A DNA stretch of 28,938 nucleotides from a virus: the IMG/VR virus record IMGVR_UViG_3300046517_001251, positions 1 to 28,938 of that record. One strand, written 5' to 3'. The position numbers and the translations under genes are program-made. Positions within the stretch are counted from its first letter, which is position 1; every line of letters begins with the position of its first letter. Below the pieces are notes generated by a model that ran no database searches, had not been told where the DNA came from, and saw only the letters and a list, made by a program, of their open reading frames with translations. Below, piece after piece: positions 1 through 8,576 of the stretch.

Positions 1-245
1 GCCTGTTCGGGCCGCATCCACCAGGCGCTCACGGTGAAGTCGCGGCGTTCGACGTAGTCCGCGAGCTGCGTGCCTACGGCTTTGACGATCTTCTCGGCAC
101 CGTCGCTACCGGGCATGCCACCGTCGCTATCGGGCATGAGGTGAACGGCACCGATCAGCGGTCGATCATATTTCTTTTCGAGATCAAAACGTCTTACGAA
201 CAGCGCGGCTGGCCATGGGAAGGTCGATGGATCGGGCTTTTTCAT
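1..245 (-). CDS. Hypothetical phage protein, 3' end cut by window edge
   Basis: Leftward reading frame that stays open to the first base of the window, so at least 81 codons are visible and the C-terminus is missing. It begins MKKPDPSTFPWPAALFVRR. The start is well supported: GGAGGG lies six bases upstream of the ATG, and the ATG overlaps the stop of the preceding leftward gene in an ATGA arrangement, which implies translational coupling. Residues near 37-50 contain two copies of a seven-residue unit, MP(D/G)SDG(G/A), produced by a 21-base tandem duplication. I do not recognise a domain. The sequence is soluble-looking, with no signal peptide or membrane segment in the visible part. Function unknown. 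Confidence 0.7.
   Translation of the reverse strand, partial: MKKPDPSTFPWPAALFVRRFDLEKKYDRPLIGAVHLMPDSDGGMPGSDGAEKIVKAVGTQLADYVERRDFTVSAWWMRPEQ
98..139. repeat. 21-bp tandem direct repeat, two copies
   Basis: Bases 98-118 and 119-139 are near-identical (one internal mismatch plus the last base). The unit length is a multiple of three, so the leftward gene stays in frame and gains a seven-residue repeat rich in Ser, Asp and Gly. It looks like a recent slippage duplication in a flexible loop. Confidence 0.8.
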
Positions 246-487
246 TTCGGTCCCTCCACGATGTTTTCATCGCACCATTGGCACCAGCGTATATGCGCCC
301 AGCTCGGCACATCGAATGTTTCGGTTTCGTAGTTAATGTCGGCGTCTCCCGATGTCCGTATGATCAGCGAGCAGTTCAGCAGCGTGTTGAGCGTGAACGG
401 CGTCGCGCCGTGCGGCAGGTGGACGCAGAGCCGCTCGAACGCCTCGCGGCAGGGTGGAGACAGGCCGACGCAGGGATGATCGATCAT
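242..487 (-). CDS. Small hypothetical protein with a WCQWC motif
   Basis: An 81-residue leftward frame ending SWAHIRWCQWCDENIVEGPK. It is favoured over the rightward frames in the same stretch because its stop overlaps the ATG of the next leftward gene (ATGA) and because that next gene has a clear ribosome-binding site inside its 3' end. Cysteines are spread along the protein (Cys-6, Cys-13, Cys-21, a CxxC near the C-terminus), which could bind a metal, but no family is recognisable. Its own ribosome-binding site is weak (GACGGAA). It starts about 30 bases from the rightward portal gene, so the two are divergently transcribed from a very short shared region. Confidence 0.55.
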   Translation of the reverse strand: MIDHPCVGLSPPCREAFERLCVHLPHGATPFTLNTLLNCSLIIRTSGDADINYETETFDVPSWAHIRWCQWCDENIVEGPK

Positions 488-519
488 TATCGGGGTTCCG
501 TCTTCGACAAGAGGTGATG

Positions 520-2118
520 ATGGCAGAGGAACTACCCGCCGAGAAGCCCAGGATCCGCGTCGCCGCTGGCAACAGTCAGGACCGCCTGGGGGGACTCACG
601 CTCGACAATATCCAGAATTTCGTTTCCCGCGTCGGCATCGGCACGCAGAACCAGAACAGCGCATCGGGCTACGGCTTCCATCCTATCTCGCGCATCAGCC
701 AGATGCTGGAGTGGGCCTACCGTGGCTCGTGGATCATCGGTGCCGCGTGCGACATCCCCGCCGATGACATGACGCGCGCGGGCGTGCAGATGAACAGCGA
801 GACCGACCCCGACGCCATCGAGCAGCTCCATACCGCGATGAACGAGCTGATGCTGTGGCAATCACTAAACGAAACGATTAAGTGGTCCCGGCTCTACGGC
901 GGCGCGCTGATGGTCATGATGATCGACGGGCAGGACATGGCGACCGAGCTGGACCCGACCACGGTCGCCGAGGACCAGCTCAAGGGTTTTCAGGTGATCG
1001 ACCGGTGGATGGTGCAGCAGAGCTTCCGCGACCTGGTGCTGGACTATGGGCCGGACTACGGCATGCCGCGCTACTACGATGTCATGGCGACCGCGCCATT
1101 CATGCCGCGCCAGCGCATCCATTACACCAGGGTCGTGCGCATCGATGGCGTGATGCTGCCGTTCCGCCAGAAGATCGGCGAGAACGGCTGGGGCATGTCG
1201 GTGGTCGAGCGGCTGTATGATCGGCTGATCGCTTTCGATAGCGGAACGATGGGCGCGGCGCAGCTCCTCTACAAGGCCTACCTGCGCACCTACAAGGTCA
1301 AGGGCTACCGCACCCTGATCGGGGCCGGTGGAGAGCTGACAGAGAAGTTCATGAAGACCATGGACCTCATGCGCATGCTGCAAAGCAATGAGGGCATGAC
1401 GGTCATCGATAGTGAAGATGAATTTGAAACGCATGCGTATTCATTCGCCGGGCTCCCCGAGACGTTGATGATCCTGGGTCAGCAGATATCCGGCGCGCTC
1501 GGTATCCCGCTCACCCGCCTGTTCGGTCAATCGCCAAGCGGAATGAACGCGACCGGCGAAAGTGACATGCGTAACTATTACGATATGATCAAGGCCACGC
1601 AAGAGGCGCGGCTGCGCCGACCGCTGACCAGGGTCATGGACGTGATGTGGCACAGCGTGCTCGGCACCGAGCCGCCCGATACGTTCAATTTCGATTTTAG
1701 ATCGCTTGAGCAACTAAACGAGCAAGAGAAGAGCGAGATCACCGAGCGTGACGTGGCCAGCATCGTCAGTCTGCACAACGCCGGGATCATCTCCACCAGC
1801 ATCGCGCTGAAGGAACTGAAGCAGGGGTCGATCCTCACGGGTCGTTTCACGAACATAACGGACGAGGACATCAAGGAGTCCGAGGAGATGCCCGCGCCGT
1901 GGTCCGAAGAGGCGCAGCAACAACAGCAACAACAGGCCATGATGGGCGGCGGCATGCCCGGCGGGGATCCCAACGATCCGAACGGCGGCGCGCCAGGCGG
2001 CGAGGGCGGCGGCATGCCGGGCACACCGACCGAGAGCCAGCCGCCTGGCGCTGGCATGCCGGGCGCGAGCGTCCCGGCACCGAGCGCGGGCGAGCCGACG
2101 AACAATGCCGACCGCTGA
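520..2118 (+). CDS. Portal protein, DUF1073 / phage_portal_3 type
   Basis: A 532-residue portal protein, the ring at the capsid vertex through which DNA is packaged and ejected. The N-terminal third (SQMLEWAYRGSWIIGAACDI, then SRLYGGALMVMMIDG) and the central LFGQSPSGMNATGESDMRNY segment with its following helix TQEARLRRPL are hallmarks of the DUF1073 family. The C-terminal 90 residues are low complexity: a run of seven glutamines and then repeated Gly-Met-Pro units. The family gives its name to an Acb1-like N-terminal domain because some members carry a fused Acb1 nuclease, but no Acb1-type HxT pair is visible here. AGAGGTG precedes two adjacent ATGs (517 and 520); the second has the better spacing. 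The last 14 bases overlap the MuF gene. Confidence 0.93.
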   Translation: MAEELPAEKPRIRVAAGNSQDRLGGLTLDNIQNFVSRVGIGTQNQNSASGYGFHPISRISQMLEWAYRGSWIIGAACDIPADDMTRAGVQMNSETDPDAIEQLHTAMNELMLWQSLNETIKWSRLYGGALMVMMIDGQDMATELDPTTVAEDQLKGFQVIDRWMVQQSFRDLVLDYGPDYGMPRYYDVMATAPFMPRQRIHYTRVVRIDGVMLPFRQKIGENGWGMSVVERLYDRLIAFDSGTMGAAQLLYKAYLRTYKVKGYRTLIGAGGELTEKFMKTMDLMRMLQSNEGMTVIDSEDEFETHAYSFAGLPETLMILGQQISGALGIPLTRLFGQSPSGMNATGESDMRNYYDMIKATQEARLRRPLTRVMDVMWHSVLGTEPPDTFNFDFRSLEQLNEQEKSEITERDVASIVSLHNAGIISTSIALKELKQGSILTGRFTNITDEDIKESEEMPAPWSEEAQQQQQQQAMMGGGMPGGDPNDPNGGAPGGEGGGMPGTPTESQPPGAGMPGASVPAPSAGEPTNNADR

Positions 2119-2989
2119 ACAGCGGGCCGCGCATCGCCGCTGGAAGCGAGCCGAACAGGCGGCGGAGACCCATTTCGCCAAGGCGCACAACGCGGCGGCG
2201 TCCTACGGGGCGGCGCTGCGGCGCTACGCGCGCAGCATCCACGAGATCATCCAGCATTTCGTCCCGCGCATCGGCACCGCCGGGCAGCCCGAGCTGATAC
2301 GCCTACGCGAGGCGCTGGGGGCCTACGGGGCGGCGAACGAGCCATGGGCGAGGCGGGTGACCGGCAGGATGGTCGCCGAGGTGTCGCGCCGCAACCTGTC
2401 GGCCTGGAAAGCTCACTCTGGCGAGATGAGCCGTGGGCTACAGGTGGCATTGCAAACCGCGCCGATTGGTCTGCCGGTCGCGACCATGATGGGCGAACAG
2501 GTCGAGCTGATCAAGTCCATGCCTGTCGAGGCCGGTCAATGGGTCCACGAGCAGGTGCAACAGGCGCTGGTCGATGGCGAGCGATACGCCGAGGTGACCG
2601 CCCGCGAGGCGGGCTACGTCGGCACCGAGACATGGGCGGCACCGGGGGATCCCCGGCTGACCGAGCTGGGCCGCAGGTTGCAAGAGGCACAGTTCGCCAA
2701 AGGCGAGACACGCAGCCTGGAGTGGCTGATGAACCGCGCGACGCTGATCGCCCGCACCGAGACCGCCAGGGCCAACAGCGTGCTGACCCAGGCCCGCGCC
2801 GAGCACGTCGGAGCGGAGCAATACATCTGGAAGACGGCGGGCGACGCGCGGGTGCGCGAGAACCATCGACGGCTCAACAACACCGTGCAATCATGGTCCG
2901 ACCCGCCTGAGTCCGACCCGCCGCTCCACTCACACCCAGGCGCGATCTTCAACTGCCGCTGCATCGCGTTACCCATTATTCCGAGCTAG
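2105..2989 (+). CDS. Minor head protein, SPP1 gp7 / Mu gpF family
   Basis: A 294-residue protein with a C-terminal phage_Mu_F domain. The diagnostic elements are an Arg-Thr-Glu helix (LIARTETARANSVLTQAR, about residue 214 onward), the W-K-T-A-G-D-x-R-V-R-x-x-H-R segment, and the terminal HPGAIFNCRC signature (His-277 to Cys-286). The N-terminal half is helical and charged, as expected for a protein packaged with or bound to the portal. It starts inside the 3' end of the portal gene with a 14-base overlap, which is a classic portal-MuF pairing. Members are minor capsid components thought to enter the head and, in some phages, the host cell. Confidence 0.92.
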   Translation: MPTAEQRAAHRRWKRAEQAAETHFAKAHNAAASYGAALRRYARSIHEIIQHFVPRIGTAGQPELIRLREALGAYGAANEPWARRVTGRMVAEVSRRNLSAWKAHSGEMSRGLQVALQTAPIGLPVATMMGEQVELIKSMPVEAGQWVHEQVQQALVDGERYAEVTAREAGYVGTETWAAPGDPRLTELGRRLQEAQFAKGETRSLEWLMNRATLIARTETARANSVLTQARAEHVGAEQYIWKTAGDARVRENHRRLNNTVQSWSDPPESDPPLHSHPGAIFNCRCIALPIIPS

Positions 2990-2991
2990 CA

Positions 2992-3192
2992 ATGATACCT
3001 CTCTGGCAGCAACGTGTGTTGGCTGAACGTGACGAGACAAGGGCGCGAGTCCTGAAGCTCGGCACGTTCATCCAGAGCCCGGCGTTCGATACGGTTCCGC
3101 AACGTGAACGTATCCGCCTGACACGTCAGCAATACATCATGGGGGCGTATCTGCGGGTGCTCGAAGAGCGGATCGACAATCTGTTCACGTGA
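2992..3192 (+). CDS. Short helical phage protein, crAss001_48-like
   Basis: A 66-residue protein with the pattern QRVLAERDETRARVLKLGTF, then FIQSP.F..VP..ER.RL, then M.AYLRVLEERI. This is a two- or three-helix hairpin widely scattered in phage genomes and, from memory, annotated as crAss001_48-related; the assignment is not verified. The role is unknown. It begins two bases after the stop of the MuF gene, has only a weak ribosome-binding site, and probably depends on coupling to it. Its 3' end overlaps the convergent zinc-ribbon gene by eight bases. I considered the anti-CBASS protein Acb2/Tad1 and rejected it because that family's GYREL motif is absent. Confidence 0.75.
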   Translation: MIPLWQQRVLAERDETRARVLKLGTFIQSPAFDTVPQRERIRLTRQQYIMGAYLRVLEERIDNLFT

Positions 3193-3370
3193 TCTCCTTG
3201 CACGACCACGACCAGTGGACGTTCGGCGAGACGACGATCTTCATTCCGCATTCATGGCATTCCAGCTCGAAGCCGGACTCATCGAAGTAGTGACTATCTT
3301 CGGGACGCCAGACGTGGCCGCAGCCGGGGCACTCGGGGCCGTCCGTATTGTATGTTGATCGTTTCATCAT
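3185..3370 (-). CDS. Small zinc-ribbon protein, leftward
   Basis: A 61-residue protein with four cysteines in two CxxC knuckles (CPGC at 14-17 and CHEC at 38-41), a spacing typical of a zinc ribbon. The C-terminus is rich in Trp and Ser. Lar-type restriction-alleviation proteins and many phage transcription or nucleic-acid factors share this layout, but nothing identifies which. The gene is isolated on the opposite strand within the head operon: it is convergent with the 66-residue gene and starts 32 bases before the start of the giant rightward protein, head to head. Two adjacent ATGs (3370 and 3367) are possible; neither has a convincing ribosome-binding site, so the start is tentative. Confidence 0.65.
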   Translation of the reverse strand: MMKRSTYNTDGPECPGCGHVWRPEDSHYFDESGFELECHECGMKIVVSPNVHWSWSCKEIT

Positions 3371-3401
3371 GGCGCGCCGATCTAAACAGGGGGGATCGCA
3401 T

Positions 3402-6400
3402 ATGCAATGGCACACGGTCTCTCGCATATCCGACCATCTGGAGCTGACCCCCGAGGGGTTCCTGCTTTGCCGGGACGTGGCCATCGCGCGCACGGGGCTG
3501 CAGTATTATCGGGACGCGGAGCTGCCCGACGTCGATGCCGGGCCGGACGGCTGGATCATGGTGGAGCGCGAGCCCGAGCAGGTGTTCGCGGAACGATCCA
3601 TCGCGAGCTTCACCGGCAAGCCGATCACCAATGACCACCCGAACGATGAGGTGACGCCGGACACGTGGACGCACCTGGCCATCGGCAACATGCAGAACAT
3701 CAGGCGCGGGACCGGCGCGAACCATGACGTGCTGCTCGCCGACCTGCTGTTCACCACCCGCCGGGGCATCAATCTCGTTACGTCGGGGAAACGTGCTCTC
3801 AGCGTCGGCTATCAGGCGCACTACGATCAGCAGATACCCGGCAGGGCGCGCCAGCTCAACATCATCGCCAACCACGTGGCGCTGGTCGATGAGGGGCGAT
3901 GCGGCGACCGATGCGTGATCATGGACGGCTCGCCGTTCTACAACATCGATGCGGAAGCAGAATGGAACGAGGGCGACCATCCGCGCGACGAGACCGGACA
4001 GTTCAGCCTCGCCGGGGCGCAGGGTATAGTCGATAAACTATCGAAACAATACAACACCGGGCCGGTGAAGGCGGAGATCGATGATCTGGATCTGCCCGAC
4101 GCCATGGCGACGCACCGGGGCGGCACGATCTACCTGTCGCCGAAGCATTGGAACGAAACCGAACTGACCGACTATGCGAAGAAGTGGGACGGTCTGGTCA
4201 ATGACTCATCGGTCGAGGGTCTGATCACGCATGAGTTCGGGCATTATCTCAATCATAAGCTCGAAGAGAAGATCGATCCGATAACGTTATGGAATATCGT
4301 CTACAAGTGGCTGGGCTATAGCGGCACTGGCAATCTCAGCATCATGGGCAACCAGACGTCCCCCTACGGGCAGGAAAACGTCCATGAGTTCCTGGCCGAG
4401 GCGTTCTCCGCGTTTCACAACGGCAAGCACTCGGTCGGTCCCGAGAACCCGCTGCACGCCGAGATGGAGCGGGTGCAGAAGGGCGTGTGGAACGAGCTGA
4501 TCGAGACCGCCGCCGGTCCCGCGCTGCCAAAGACGCAAGAAGCGGCGCGCTATATCGCGGGCGACAATGACCACGCCAAATACAGCGTCGAGCGGTTGAA
4601 GGCCGCGCGCGGGCTGTTGGAGGGGTCCACCGCGCGCGGCGACGTCGGCAAGCGGGCGATCCTCGACCGTGAGCTGAAGGCGCGCGGCAAGGCGGAACGT
4701 TTCCCGCCGAAGCCGATCCGGCCATCGGCGGAGGGGGTCACGGCGGCGGCGCACCTTGAGCATGCCGAGAAGGCGCACGCGGTGGCGACGTCCCGGCTCG
4801 ACGCGGTGCCCGATGAGTATGTGCCCGCGATGGCGCGGGCGGTGGCGCACACCGAGGCGCATCTGTCGAAAGCCCGAGAGGCGCACGCCATGATCCACGG
4901 GTTACTCACCGCCGACGATTGGAACGAGTCGGCGCACAAACGCGGCCAGCCGCATAACAAGGGCCAGTTCGGCCCCGGTGGCGGTGGTGGCGGCGGCAAG
5001 AGCCAGAGCTATGTCCAGGCCGGTGAGGCGGGCGAGCCTGGCGGCAGGACGGCAGCGCGGCGACCGCCCGCGCAGACCTACGTGCGCGCGGGCGAAGCGG
5101 GCGAGCAGACCGGCGGCGGTGGCGCGAAGGAGCCATCGACCGGCGAGAAGATCGATGCGGTAGCGAAAAAGATGGCCGGGAAAGTCCTTGGGGGAGCGAA
5201 ACATTTCGTCGCCGAGGACTACGAGATCGTGCATGAGCATTTCAAGGCGGCGAAGGCCAACCCGAAGGCGATGCACCAGATTGGCCGGGCGATCCGCGCC
5301 ATGGGCGCGTCGCTGCCGCAACTGGCGAAGGCGCACTTGCTCGAAGAGAAGGCCCACGCGGTCAACGCCGCCGGGGGCCTCAAGGCGTTGGCGACCGGCA
5401 ACAAGCCGTCGCCGGAACAGGTCAAGGGGCTGAAGTCTTTCGCGATACGCGCCATGATGGTGGCGGCGGGCATGGCGCTGGGGGATCCCACCGGGTCGGC
5501 GGGCGAGCTGGCCATGCATTTCGGCGAAGATGCCGTGCATCACGTGATCATCGAGCACGCGTTGAAGCTCTTCGTCGGCGGCGGTGCGGGCATGGTCAAG
5601 GGCGCGCTGGCGGCACCGCAGAAGGACGCGCTACCGGAACAACCCGAGAACGACGACTCGGACGACTCGGACGACCCGAAGGCCGACCCGAGCGGCGGGA
5701 CGCAGATCGAGCTGAGCGAGGAAGACCTTGCGATACTGAAACAGTTTCTCGAGAGTCTCTCCGAGGCCATCGAGGACATGGACGAACAGGATGCGCATAC
5801 CATCCTGTTCCAGGGGCAGACGCCGGACGAGGACGATGACAAGGCGGACGGCTCGGATGACAAGCCAGACGACCCGTCTGTCAAGGCGAAGCGGCCCGAT
5901 GACAACGACGACGTGGACTATGCGCAGACCGAGGATGCCGATTGGAACGAGGCGGCGCACCCGCGCGGGCAGCCCGAGAACGCCGGGGAGTTCAGCTCGG
6001 GCGGCGGTGGCGGGGGCAAGAAGGCCCCGGCGCGCGAGATCCATTCGGCGGCGTTCGTTTCACCCAGTGTGACGGACAAGGATTTCCCCGGCGCGGTCAA
6101 GGGGCTCGGATCCGAGCGCCAGCATATCCTCGAAAAGGCGTCGGCGGAGATCGACCGCGCCATGGGGCTGCGCACCCGTGATCGACCGGCCATCGGCGCG
6201 TGGTCGGACGGGGCCGAGAACAGCATCATGACGGAGATCGACGGGGGCACCTTCGACCAGCTCCGCGTCGCCGCCGCGATGAAGGCGCATATTGCCGATC
6301 AGAAGGCGACGCTTATATTTCAGGAGCAAGACGGCGGCGACGCTCACCTCTACCATTTCGAGGCGACGGGCGAGCTGGCCGATATACACGCCAACCTGTT

Positions 6401-8576
6401 GAAGGACGGGGTGGCGTTTCATACGATCATCCCGAACAAGGGCGGTGGTGCCACCGTCTACTCGGTCGATCTGGAAGGTGGAGCGGAACATGACATCGCA
6501 CGAGCAGCGAGTCGCTACGGCTCGAAGGTTAGGGCTCAGCGTGGACGCGCGGAGTTCGTTGGAACCGCCAAACAAGACGGGACCGACAGGGAGCAACGGG
6601 ACGACGCGCGCGAAAACTACGAACGAGTCATTGGCGGCTCTGGGGATCGAGCTGCTCAAACCCTCTGGCAAAGGATACATGCTACCCACGGGGCGAAGCT
6701 CGACGTAACGAAAGATCGTCGCGCTCTGGCAATGACTATCGACTACGCCTGGACGGAGGACATCGATTTCGATCCCGCCGACCATCCGCGTGGTGGCAAT
6801 CCGAAGAGCCCAGGGGAGTTTTCCAAGGGCCCCGGTGGTGGCGGGGCCGCGCCCGAGACGAAGGCACCGGGCCCTACCAGGGGGGCGACCGCCAAACACG
6901 ACCGGCCCGACGCCCCCGCGCCTAGCAGCAACACCGCGAAAGAGGTCAGGGCGGAGAAGGGCAAGGCGGCGCGGGCGACCATCCGCGCGCACCTGAAGTC
7001 CGCCCGCGAGGCGGTGCGCGCCGCCGCGTCGGCGATGCGGATCAAGACCCGCGCCGAGGCGGCGACCGCCAGGGAAGCGGCGGTCAAGGCGGAGAAGGCG
7101 GGCAAGCTCGTGGCCAAGGTGGCGGCGGCGAGGGAACCGCCGAGCGCGATCCTGCACACGCCCAAGCACGAGGCGGCGATATCCACCCGGATCCCGAGCG
7201 AGCCGCAACAGCGGCTGACCGGCGTCGATGTCCACAAGCTCAACACGTCGGTCGTGGATTGGCAGTCGGCGACGATGCCCCAGGCCAGCGAGTGGCTGGA
7301 GAAGGCGAGCAACCTGCTGACCGGTAAGAGTCAATACACACCCGGAAGGAACGCCAAGGGCAAGGCGAACCCTCCCGTGGAGTATATCGGCATGCGGCCA
7401 GGCCCGCCGGGCGAGACGCCTAAACAGGCGGCGGAGCGGTTTATTTCGTTCGCGCAAGGTAACATCCTCGCGCTGTATAACGCGGTGCCGATGTCATGGC
7501 GGGCGGACGCGTCCAAATGGTATGACGGCGCGCAGACGCTCACGACCAACTGGTCGAAGGATTATAACTACACGCCGCAGCAAATCGCCGGGGCCATCGC
7601 CGCGATGTCGCCGAAGAAGGACTGGTTCCAGAACGTTGATATAACAAAACGATTGATGGACTACCGGCGCGACTACGCCAAGGGTGGCAAGTTCGAGAAC
7701 GAGCGGTTTGATACCAAGGCCCAGGCCGCGATGCTGGACATGATGAGTCGTTCCGGTGACAAAAGGAAAGCGGAGTTTCAGGCGATCTTCGACCGCATCA
7801 AGGGCCAGCGGCTGCAGGATCTCACGACATCACTGGACCAGGCGACGTGGATCAACATGCACGACATGGGACATGGCGACCGGCGCTATAAGAAGATCTC
7901 GCCCGAGGGTAAGTTCAGCGACGATTGGATGACCAACAAGGAAGCCGATACCGATGATGACGACGACGACACGTCGGGGAACGCCGCCGCCGCGACGGCA
8001 TCGACCTGGGCCACGGGCAAGAACATCGCCAAGGCCATCGACATCCTGAACGACGGCAGCACCGAGAACATCTCGAAAAACCTGGGTGAGGCACACAAGG
8101 TTCGCAATTTCTACATGAACATCATCGATCCCATGAGTAAAGACGGGCACGTAACGATTGACACGCACGCCATCGCCGGGGCGTTCCTGCGCCCGCTGGG
8201 GCAGAAAAACGTCGAGGTGCAGGTGGGCCTGGGCAACAGTAGCCCGAGCGACAACACCTATGGCCTGGGCGGCACCTACCCGATGATCGCCGAGGCCTAC
8301 CGGCGGGCGGCGGCATCGGTGAACCCGCCGTTGCTGCCGCGCCAGATGCAGAGCATCGCCTGGGAGTCGATGCGCGGGATCTTCACGCCCGAGGGCAAGC
8401 GGGACAAGAAGCTCCGCGCCGCCGTGGATAACCGCTGGAAAACCTACATGCACACCCAGAGCCACAGCCCAGAGGAAGAAGCGAAGCAGCTCGCCGCGAC
8501 GCGGGCGTCGATTATGCGGCTGGGATCCCCCGAGCTGCGGGGCGTGCCGCGCACACCGTCATGGAAGAAGTCATGA
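3402..8576 (+). CDS. Prohead protease (DUF2213) fused to a polyvalent module chain
   Basis: A 1724-residue protein from the ATG at 3402, chosen because AGGGGGG lies seven bases upstream; an earlier in-frame ATG at 3348 has no such site. Residues 1-182 are a DUF2213 prohead protease: TNDHP (His-79), SVGY (Ser-134) and NHVALVDEGRCG (His-158) are plausible catalytic residues of an assemblin-like Ser-His-His enzyme. Module 2 is a metallopeptidase-like domain (HEFGH 277-281, downstream HEFLAEAF 328-335). Module 3 is helical with two hydrophobic stretches and an acidic tail. Module 4 carries GAWSDGAENS (932-941). Module 5 has an Ala-rich coiled coil, then a domain with HVTIDTHA near 1583-1590. Linkers at 188, 507, 848 and 1123 separate the modules. 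Module functions beyond the protease are inferred from motifs only. Confidence 0.9.
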   Translation: MQWHTVSRISDHLELTPEGFLLCRDVAIARTGLQYYRDAELPDVDAGPDGWIMVEREPEQVFAERSIASFTGKPITNDHPNDEVTPDTWTHLAIGNMQNIRRGTGANHDVLLADLLFTTRRGINLVTSGKRALSVGYQAHYDQQIPGRARQLNIIANHVALVDEGRCGDRCVIMDGSPFYNIDAEAEWNEGDHPRDETGQFSLAGAQGIVDKLSKQYNTGPVKAEIDDLDLPDAMATHRGGTIYLSPKHWNETELTDYAKKWDGLVNDSSVEGLITHEFGHYLNHKLEEKIDPITLWNIVYKWLGYSGTGNLSIMGNQTSPYGQENVHEFLAEAFSAFHNGKHSVGPENPLHAEMERVQKGVWNELIETAAGPALPKTQEAARYIAGDNDHAKYSVERLKAARGLLEGSTARGDVGKRAILDRELKARGKAERFPPKPIRPSAEGVTAAAHLEHAEKAHAVATSRLDAVPDEYVPAMARAVAHTEAHLSKAREAHAMIHGLLTADDWNESAHKRGQPHNKGQFGPGGGGGGGKSQSYVQAGEAGEPGGRTAARRPPAQTYVRAGEAGEQTGGGGAKEPSTGEKIDAVAKKMAGKVLGGAKHFVAEDYEIVHEHFKAAKANPKAMHQIGRAIRAMGASLPQLAKAHLLEEKAHAVNAAGGLKALATGNKPSPEQVKGLKSFAIRAMMVAAGMALGDPTGSAGELAMHFGEDAVHHVIIEHALKLFVGGGAGMVKGALAAPQKDALPEQPENDDSDDSDDPKADPSGGTQIELSEEDLAILKQFLESLSEAIEDMDEQDAHTILFQGQTPDEDDDKADGSDDKPDDPSVKAKRPDDNDDVDYAQTEDADWNEAAHPRGQPENAGEFSSGGGGGGKKAPAREIHSAAFVSPSVTDKDFPGAVKGLGSERQHILEKASAEIDRAMGLRTRDRPAIGAWSDGAENSIMTEIDGGTFDQLRVAAAMKAHIADQKATLIFQEQDGGDAHLYHFEATGELADIHANLLKDGVAFHTIIPNKGGGATVYSVDLEGGAEHDIARAASRYGSKVRAQRGRAEFVGTAKQDGTDREQRDDARENYERVIGGSGDRAAQTLWQRIHATHGAKLDVTKDRRALAMTIDYAWTEDIDFDPADHPRGGNPKSPGEFSKGPGGGGAAPETKAPGPTRGATAKHDRPDAPAPSSNTAKEVRAEKGKAARATIRAHLKSAREAVRAAASAMRIKTRAEAATAREAAVKAEKAGKLVAKVAAAREPPSAILHTPKHEAAISTRIPSEPQQRLTGVDVHKLNTSVVDWQSATMPQASEWLEKASNLLTGKSQYTPGRNAKGKANPPVEYIGMRPGPPGETPKQAAERFISFAQGNILALYNAVPMSWRADASKWYDGAQTLTTNWSKDYNYTPQQIAGAIAAMSPKKDWFQNVDITKRLMDYRRDYAKGGKFENERFDTKAQAAMLDMMSRSGDKRKAEFQAIFDRIKGQRLQDLTTSLDQATWINMHDMGHGDRRYKKISPEGKFSDDWMTNKEADTDDDDDDTSGNAAAATASTWATGKNIAKAIDILNDGSTENISKNLGEAHKVRNFYMNIIDPMSKDGHVTIDTHAIAGAFLRPLGQKNVEVQVGLGNSSPSDNTYGLGGTYPMIAEAYRRAAASVNPPLLPRQMQSIAWESMRGIFTPEGKRDKKLRAAVDNRWKTYMHTQSHSPEEEAKQLAATRASIMRLGSPELRGVPRTPSWKKS

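Noticed and set aside
141-517. Rightward open frames at the left edge
   Set aside because: They lack ribosome-binding sites and overlap the leftward pair, which is linked by an ATGA overlap and a GGAGGG site.
2992-3192. Anti-CBASS/anti-Thoeris protein Acb2/Tad1
   Set aside because: Size, helical hairpin shape and location looked tempting, but the Acb2 signature (GYREL near the N-terminus, the spaced Lys, and the later R..T helix) is absent. The sequence fits another short phage family better.
6445-6708. Alternative rightward frame suggesting a frameshift in the giant protein
   Set aside because: The main frame is continuous and reads as natural sequence across this stretch (ASRYGSKV, EFVGT, then DREQRDDARENYERV), so no frameshift is needed.
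6060-7457. 465-residue antisense open frame under the giant protein
   Set aside because: Arg- and Leu-rich composition typical of an antisense shadow; the rightward frame carries recognisable domains and linkers throughout.
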